This document shows positions 6,125 through 10,388 of a stretch of DNA of 10,388 nucleotides, in pieces. Location of the stretch: positions 1-10,388 of the forward strand of contig DAOVXI010000038.1 of NCBI GenBank assembly GCA_030636245.1, read 5' to 3'. The stretch comes from Deltaproteobacteria bacterium. GTDB taxonomy: Bacteria > Desulfobacterota > GWC2-55-46 > DRQE01. Under the pieces are notes generated by a model. The model saw only the letters and a program-made list of their open reading frames with translations, was not told the origin of the DNA and did not search any database. The number at the start of each line of letters is the position of its first letter. Position 1 is the stretch's first letter. Both the position numbers and the translations under genes were made by a program.

Positions 6125-6802
6125 ATGGATATGAGGATCAAAGTATCTTTAATGTGTGTACTATCTATTTTTATCGTTTCCTGTGCCACAACTCAGGGCA
6201 CAAGCGTCGGTAAATCGGATGACTCTGGCATGGTAGTGCTTAAGGGTGATGATACCTTTAAAAACGCTGCTGCCGGCTTCAGCATTAAGAAACCGGAGGG
6301 TTGGGTCTACCTTAGCGCTGACGATATGGAAGAGTCTAGGAATAGCGTGAAGTTTAATGATGAGGAATTTGCGGAGTATGTAAAAGCAAGGGCGAATATG
6401 CCGCTTGTAGTTATAGCAAAGTATACCGAACCATATGAAGACCTGAATCCGTCTATACAGGTTGTGATAAGGCCTGTGGGTGGCAGCAGTGAGCAGGATG
6501 TTGAGGTGGTGAAACTCCTTGGGTATGTCAATAATGTTTTGAAGGGTACATTCGATAACTTCAAGGTTATTGAGAAGCCAGAAGGTGTTAAGGTCTCCGG
6601 CATAAAGAGCGCGTATTCAAAGACCACATATACAGTGCAAACTCAGTACGGAGCCAGCTTTGATGTTATGAGCAGGATGTATATAGTTCCAAAGGGTAGA
6701 TTTTATTATTTGGTAAGTATGAGTGGACCGCAAAGTGGAGATGATATCTCCGAAGAAGAATTTAAAGAAGCCCTTAAGACGATCAGGATACACAAGCGTT
6801 AG
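6125..6802 (+). CDS. Lipoprotein of unknown function
   Basis: I do not recognise a named family. The 225-residue product begins with a lipoprotein signal: basic start, hydrophobic core, lipobox IVSC with C20 as the lipidated Cys. Ala follows at +2, which by the Lol sorting rule favours the outer membrane. Residues ~48-222 look like one compact domain: it opens with AAAGFSIKKPEGW and closes with GRFYYLVSMSGP and a C-terminal helix EEEFKEALKTIRI. That order resembles PsbP/DcrB-like (DUF1795-type) domains, but this is a guess from pattern alone. AGGAGG overlaps the aspS stop and sits 5-6 bases before the ATG, so the gene is probably expressed with aspS. An ATG two codons on (6131) is an alternative start. 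It ends 3 bp from the convergent lptG. Confidence 0.8.
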   Translation: MDMRIKVSLMCVLSIFIVSCATTQGTSVGKSDDSGMVVLKGDDTFKNAAAGFSIKKPEGWVYLSADDMEESRNSVKFNDEEFAEYVKARANMPLVVIAKYTEPYEDLNPSIQVVIRPVGGSSEQDVEVVKLLGYVNNVLKGTFDNFKVIEKPEGVKVSGIKSAYSKTTYTVQTQYGASFDVMSRMYIVPKGRFYYLVSMSGPQSGDDISEEEFKEALKTIRIHKR

Positions 6803-6805
6803 TTG

Positions 6806-7885
6806 CTACTGTCTTATGTAGCCTGTCATAATTAGGCCAATTGAAATAAATAGAGCATCAGGAAGTATGGCAGATGCAAGTGGAGGCAGGGCGCCGCTTT
6901 TACCAAGCGCAACGGACGCTCCGAAGACAAGCCAGAATGAAAACCCGATCCCGATGCTCATCGCAACGCCTGTTGCGATGCCTCCGTGTCTGATGTTTCT
7001 CAGTGCGAACGGTATGGCAACGAGTATCATGATGAAGTTTACAAGCGGGAAAGTGAAACGACTGTAGAGTTCGGCGAGGTACCTTGATGTGTCATACCCG
7101 TTTTCCTTTAATGTCTTTATATATTCCATGAGTTCACTTAAACCCAGGCGTGTTAACCCGCGTTGTCCTCTCCCTATCTCCTCTGCGCCCGGCAGTTTGT
7201 CTGTCTCATAGAGTTTTAACTCTTCATAAAGTACCTCTCCTTTCGGCCCGTATGTTGTAATGGCGGCATTTTTTAGCACCCATCTCTCTTTGCTGAATCC
7301 CGCTACTTTGGCATCTATCTTTTTGCTCAGCTTGAAGGACGAATCAAACTCAAATATATTTACTCCTTCCGCGATGTTCTTGTCCATGTTGAAGTTCTTT
7401 ACATTAAGGAATATGGAATCGGTTTTGAACCAGTAACCTGATTTACCGAAGTGATCGTGATGCAGCTTCGAGAACCATCTTTTCTCTATATCAACAATGG
7501 CTCTCTGTGCCGGAGGAACAGCGCTCTCGGTAATGACAAAGCTGACAATGCTAATAAGTATTCCGAAGGCGAAGAGCGGTGTCAGTGCTTCCATGATGCC
7601 TATGCCGCATGCCTTTATGGCGGTTATTTCACTGTTACTGTTGAAGATGCCAAGCGTTATCAATACACTTAAAAGAGTAGCGATCGGAAGTACCAGGCAA
7701 AAGATCTCCGGAACCTTTAACATGTAGTATAGCGCGGTCTCACCTAAGGGGACTTTTTTTTCTATGAAGTCGCCTGCAGAGTCGACAATATTTATGAGTA
7801 GGGAGATCACCACTATGGAAAGTAGTGTTAGACCGAGTATTTTCAGAAACTCGGTTAATATGTATAAATTAAGCTTGTTCGTCAT
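6806..7885 (-). CDS. lptG: LPS export ABC transporter permease LptG
   Basis: Inner-membrane permease of the YjgP/YjgQ family. With LptF and the ATPase LptB (not in the window) it extracts lipopolysaccharide from the inner membrane and passes it to the LptC/LptA bridge. The 359-residue product has the family layout: three N-terminal membrane segments (~13-35, 55-81, 97-120), a large periplasmic beta-jellyroll domain (~121-265), then three more segments (~268-286, 300-317, 333-356). The cytoplasmic loop NSNSEITAIKACGI (82-95) between segments 2 and 3 is the conserved site for contact with LptB. LptG rather than LptF is inferred from its position as the second gene and its shorter length. Its ATG overlaps the lptF stop (ATGA), indicating translational coupling. 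Confidence 0.9.
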   Translation of the reverse strand: MTNKLNLYILTEFLKILGLTLLSIVVISLLINIVDSAGDFIEKKVPLGETALYYMLKVPEIFCLVLPIATLLSVLITLGIFNSNSEITAIKACGIGIMEALTPLFAFGILISIVSFVITESAVPPAQRAIVDIEKRWFSKLHHDHFGKSGYWFKTDSIFLNVKNFNMDKNIAEGVNIFEFDSSFKLSKKIDAKVAGFSKERWVLKNAAITTYGPKGEVLYEELKLYETDKLPGAEEIGRGQRGLTRLGLSELMEYIKTLKENGYDTSRYLAELYSRFTFPLVNFIMILVAIPFALRNIRHGGIATGVAMSIGIGFSFWLVFGASVALGKSGALPPLASAILPDALFISIGLIMTGYIRQ

Positions 7886-9093
7886 TTTCTTTTGTGCTTC
7901 TTTCTTATAAAGATACCTGCGAGTTTACCAAATATTTTTATGATGGCCACGGTATTCTTCTCAGTCCACACAATTACCTTAACCTGTTTGTCTTTTGCCG
8001 CAGACATTAAGGCAAGAATACCTATGATCAATAGTAATGCGTTTGGTGCCCATGCGGCAACAATATGATTAATTAAACCGTTATCTCCAAGTACTTCAAA
8101 TATCTTGACCAGTATATAATTGAAGATAAGTACTGCTATTGCAAGTGCAAACCCGGTAAGCTTCGGAGAGCGAACACGTTGGATGCCAAGAGGTATCGCG
8201 ATTATGGCGAACACAATTACCGATGCGGGCAGGGAGAAACGGTTATGAAGCTCAATCTTGAGCTGACTGTTGGGTATACGTCTTCTCTCCCAATCATCAA
8301 TCCTTTTCTTTAGTGCGCCGGGATACATCTCGCGGCTACTTATGTGTTTTTGTCGAGCGCTCTCGTCACCAAGCTTAAGGTGCAAGAGATAGCTATTGAA
8401 GCTTATTATATTATAATTCTTCGTGCCGGCACTTTTTGTATGCAACTCTCCGTTATTTAGCTTTAAGTACGTTGAACCTCCGTCGGGAGCGCTAATGAAC
8501 TCTCCTGTTTTGGCATAGATTATGTTTACCATATCCTCATCGGAAATATCAGAGATGAAAACATTTTCCAGCACGGGGCTTTTTGAACTCGGGTTTGGAA
8601 TGCTGTCGATATATATAACCGAGTCTTTGAAGTTGTCATAGAATGTCCGTTCGTTTATGGCGGCGGTTGCCTTGGTGCGTATTAATTCGTAAACCAAGGT
8701 TTTTACATTATGGTTTCCCCACGGGTATGCGTAAAGATTAACCCAGAGCGAAAATATAAAAACAACTACTGAGAAGATGACCGTAGGTCTTACTATGGCT
8801 GACATGGGAATGCCCGAGGCCTTCATGGCGGTTATCTCATTGTCTGAGGAAAGTTTAGTGATACATATAAGTGTGGCAACAAGAAAAGAGGCCGGTGTTA
8901 TATAAATAAGGAATGTGGGAATTATACTACCGATAAATCTAATAATAAAGTTTACCTCAACCCCATGCATTATCATCAGCTCAAGGATCGAAAATATCTT
9001 GCCAAGCAGCATGGTCATTATTAGTACAAGCATGGTGACGGTAAAAGGAATGGCAATTTCCTTTGTGATATGTTTGCTTATGAGTTTTGACAT
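7882..9093 (-). CDS. lptF: LPS export ABC transporter permease LptF
   Basis: First gene of the lptFG pair and partner permease of LptG in the LptB2FG complex. The 403-residue product has membrane segments at ~12-38, 50-77 and 99-123, a periplasmic jellyroll (~125-270), and segments at ~279-295, 302-320 and 336-364. The LptB-coupling loop SSDNEITAMKASGI (82-95) is present. It is ~35-40 residues longer than E. coli LptF (366) because of a C-terminal tail (366-403) that is basic and partly amphipathic and ends IRKKHKRK. No ribosome site precedes the ATG at 9093, and the only good promoter upstream would put the transcript start at or next to the ATG, so the mRNA may be leaderless. Start choice is supported by the usual short N-terminus before the first membrane helix. 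Confidence 0.9.
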   Translation of the reverse strand: MSKLISKHITKEIAIPFTVTMLVLIMTMLLGKIFSILELMIMHGVEVNFIIRFIGSIIPTFLIYITPASFLVATLICITKLSSDNEITAMKASGIPMSAIVRPTVIFSVVVFIFSLWVNLYAYPWGNHNVKTLVYELIRTKATAAINERTFYDNFKDSVIYIDSIPNPSSKSPVLENVFISDISDEDMVNIIYAKTGEFISAPDGGSTYLKLNNGELHTKSAGTKNYNIISFNSYLLHLKLGDESARQKHISSREMYPGALKKRIDDWERRRIPNSQLKIELHNRFSLPASVIVFAIIAIPLGIQRVRSPKLTGFALAIAVLIFNYILVKIFEVLGDNGLINHIVAAWAPNALLLIIGILALMSAAKDKQVKVIVWTEKNTVAIIKIFGKLAGIFIRKKHKRK

Positions 9094-9099
9094 TATGCC

Positions 9100-9129
9100 A
9101 TAATACTACAAAAAACAGATTTTGGGCAA
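9100..9129 (-). promoter_or_regulatory. Probable lptFG promoter
   Basis: On the minus strand TTGCCC (9129-9124, 4 of 6) and TATTAT (9105-9100, 5 of 6) are spaced by 18 bp. The -10 box ends six bases before the lptF ATG, so transcription should begin at or within a base or two of the start codon. Confidence 0.45.
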
Positions 9130-9231
9130 GAATTGCGCACATTTCGAGTATTTCTTTGTTTTTCTATGCGAATCTATGTGTCTACTTGCACTGGTATGAT
9201 CTGCTTAGAATGATGGAAAAGTTAAAACATC

Positions 9232-9259
9232 TTGACAAAACAAGGACTTTGTGTAATTT
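9232..9259 (+). promoter_or_regulatory. Possible distal promoter for the M23 peptidase gene
   Basis: A perfect TTGACA (9232-9237) is followed after 16 bp by a poor -10 candidate, TAATTT (9254-9259, 3 of 6). It would give a leader of about 110 nt. Weak overall. Confidence 0.25.
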
Positions 9260-9338
9260 TATATGTCTGTCTGAAATTTTTGCGGTGTATAAATGACAGT
9301 GATTCTTAATTTATCTGTAAGATAAAAGTTATGTCTGT

Positions 9339-9344
9339 TATACT
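9339..9344 (+). promoter_or_regulatory. Possible -10 element for the M23 peptidase gene
   Basis: TATACT (5 of 6) lies 32 bases before the ATG at 9377, but no -35 match better than 2 of 6 is found at 16-18 bp spacing. It could be an activator-dependent or alternative-sigma start. Apart from this, the distal promoter candidate and the lptF promoter, I see nothing else in the 283-bp lptF-peptidase gap. Confidence 0.3.
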
Positions 9345-9376
9345 TTAATAATAGTAACTCAAATTAGGAGCCAGTT

Positions 9377-10303
9377 ATGATTGACAATAAGAAGAAAAAA
9401 AGCAGCACACTTACATTCTTCATTCTTCCAAATGATTCGTCTAAAGGGAAGAAGTATACAGTAAGTGTCAAGCGTTATAAATTGTTGCGTAACGTTGCTA
9501 TTGTTTTCGTTCTATCATGTGTATTCGCTCTTTTTAACTACGGCAATATGAGCTATAAGGTTACAGAGCTTAAGAGCGTGAAGAAGGAGAACACGGAGCA
9601 TAAGATAGAGCTTCAGGCACTAGCAAGTAAGATAAATGATCTTGAGACAAGCATTGCAAAGCTAAAACTATTTGATAAAAAACTTAGAATACTGGCTAAT
9701 ATTGAAAAACCGGTCCCATCCGATGGCGAACATACCGGAATGGGCGGCGTCTATAGCGACAGTGATTATCTGTTAAGTATTGATGAGAGGCGTTTGGATC
9801 TGATAGGCAGGGTGCGTCACAACTTAAATCAGCTTCAGGGTGAAGTGGCAACTCAGGAAGCCAGCTTTACCGAACTACAGCAGTACCTGCTTGAGCAGTC
9901 CACGCTTCTTTCTTCGACACCTTCAATATGGCCGACAAGGGGCTGGGTAACATCAAGCTTTGGTTCCAGGACAGACCCGTTCACCGGACGTACGAGGAAG
10001 CATAAGGGTATGGATATCGCCAACAGAGTGGGAACACCTGTTATCGCTCCTGCGGACGGTATCGTTACAAGGGTGGTGAGATCTTCTTCGCTCGGTAAGA
10101 TGGTAGAGATAAGCCATGGTTACGGTATAAAGACAAGGTATGCTCATTTATCTGAGGTACTTGTTAAGGTAGGTACTAAGATCAAGAGGGGCGAGAAGAT
10201 AGCAAAGATGGGTAATACAGGAAAGTCGACCGGACCACATCTTCACTATGAGGTAATGGTGAATAGTGTAAGTGTGAGTCCTTCAAAGTATATCCTTAAC
10301 TAA
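9377..10303 (+). CDS. Membrane-anchored M23 family metallopeptidase (peptidoglycan endopeptidase)
   Basis: Predicted zinc endopeptidase that cleaves peptidoglycan cross-links from the periplasmic side of the inner membrane. The 308-residue product has a basic cytoplasmic start with TFFILP and KKYTVSVKRYKLL; one membrane segment (~37-54); a coiled coil (~58-108); a linker; a second helical stretch (~133-180); then the LytM domain (~185-304). The catalytic set is complete: zinc ligands H209 and D213 (HKGMD) and H290, with H257 (YAHLS) and H288 (HLH). It could instead act as an EnvC/NlpD-like activator, but those usually lack these ligands, so enzymatic activity is more likely. AGGAG at 9366-9370 sits six bases before the ATG. 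It is divergent from lptF; both genes serve the envelope. Its last four codons fall in the terminal palindrome. Confidence 0.9.
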   Translation: MIDNKKKKSSTLTFFILPNDSSKGKKYTVSVKRYKLLRNVAIVFVLSCVFALFNYGNMSYKVTELKSVKKENTEHKIELQALASKINDLETSIAKLKLFDKKLRILANIEKPVPSDGEHTGMGGVYSDSDYLLSIDERRLDLIGRVRHNLNQLQGEVATQEASFTELQQYLLEQSTLLSSTPSIWPTRGWVTSSFGSRTDPFTGRTRKHKGMDIANRVGTPVIAPADGIVTRVVRSSSLGKMVEISHGYGIKTRYAHLSEVLVKVGTKIKRGEKIAKMGNTGKSTGPHLHYEVMVNSVSVSPSKYILN

Positions 10304-10388
10304 CTAAGAAAAATTTTAAAAGTAAAAGCCCCGTCCATATGGACGGGGCTTTTACTTTTAAAATTTTTCTTAGTTAGTTAAGGATATA
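10289..10388. repeat. Perfect 100-bp palindrome at the window edge
   Basis: Bases 10289-10338 are the exact reverse complement of 10339-10388, with the centre in CCAT/ATGG and no mismatch or loop offset. The left arm contains codons 305-308 and the stop of the M23 gene, so the right arm carries an inverted copy of coding sequence. The mirror stops only because the window stops. A fold-back at a contig end is the simplest reading; a true inverted duplication is the alternative. Confidence 0.95.
10328..10359 (+). terminator. Rho-independent terminator of the M23 peptidase gene
   Basis: GCCCCGTCC (10328-10336) pairs with GGACGGGGC (10341-10349) across an ATAT loop, followed by TTTTACTTTT. It begins 24 bases after the stop codon. 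Flanking A-rich sequence on the left makes it symmetric, so it could work in both directions. If the right half is an assembly fold-back, the true 3' stem and T tract would still need confirmation. Confidence 0.7.

Noticed and set aside
9087..9296. 69-residue plus-strand reading frame in the lptF-peptidase gap
   Set aside because: It overlaps the lptF start and promoter, has no ribosome site, and its composition looks like translated AT-rich intergenic DNA.
1..10388. CRISPR arrays, tRNA or rRNA genes, insertion sequences, phage or toxin-antitoxin genes
   Set aside because: Read through on both strands; no spaced direct repeats, cloverleaf-like segments, transposase motifs or small gene pairs were seen. 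The gaps between genes are all under 300 bases.

Overview
This window looks like a chromosomal segment from a Gram-negative, probably anaerobic or microaerophilic, respiring bacterium. The LPS-export permeases LptF/LptG and a lipoprotein with an outer-membrane-type sorting residue point to a two-membrane envelope. Three small periplasmic triheme c7-type cytochromes point to multiheme electron transfer of the kind common in Desulfobacterota, Nitrospirota and related phyla. That placement is inference from gene content; there is no rRNA or tRNA here to confirm it. I see no insertion sequences, CRISPR arrays, phage genes or tRNA genes.

Layout. (1) 1-2656, plus strand: a sugar-catabolism operon of 6-phosphogluconate dehydrogenase (short form), glucokinase and 6-phosphogluconolactonase. 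The last two overlap by ATGA. With a glucose-6-phosphate dehydrogenase, which is not in the window, these would form glucose uptake into the oxidative pentose phosphate pathway. (2) 2698-4065, minus strand: three consecutive triheme cytochromes c (nine CxxCH motifs in total), read leftward from a consensus promoter with a 19-bp spacer at 4121-4151. (3) 4200-6802, plus strand: aspartyl-tRNA synthetase, with a TTG start and a hairpin in its leader, followed closely by a lipoprotein of unknown function. (4) 6806-9093, minus strand: lptF then lptG, overlapping by ATGA and running convergently into the lipoprotein gene with only a 3-bp gap. (5) 9377-10303, plus strand: a membrane-anchored, coiled-coil M23 peptidoglycan endopeptidase divergent from lptF, ending in a strong terminator.

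The last 100 bases (10289-10388) form a perfect palindrome with 50-bp arms. It includes the final four codons of the peptidase gene and ends exactly at the window edge. Its centre is a credible terminator, but the full-length mirror looks more like an assembly or library fold-back at a contig end than native sequence.

No clearly new multi-gene system is evident. The best leads are the three-gene triheme cytochrome cluster (one member carries a long non-heme N-terminal region), its MerR-like promoter geometry, a possibly leaderless lptF transcript, a nondiscriminating-type signature in the aspartyl-tRNA synthetase, and the terminal palindrome.
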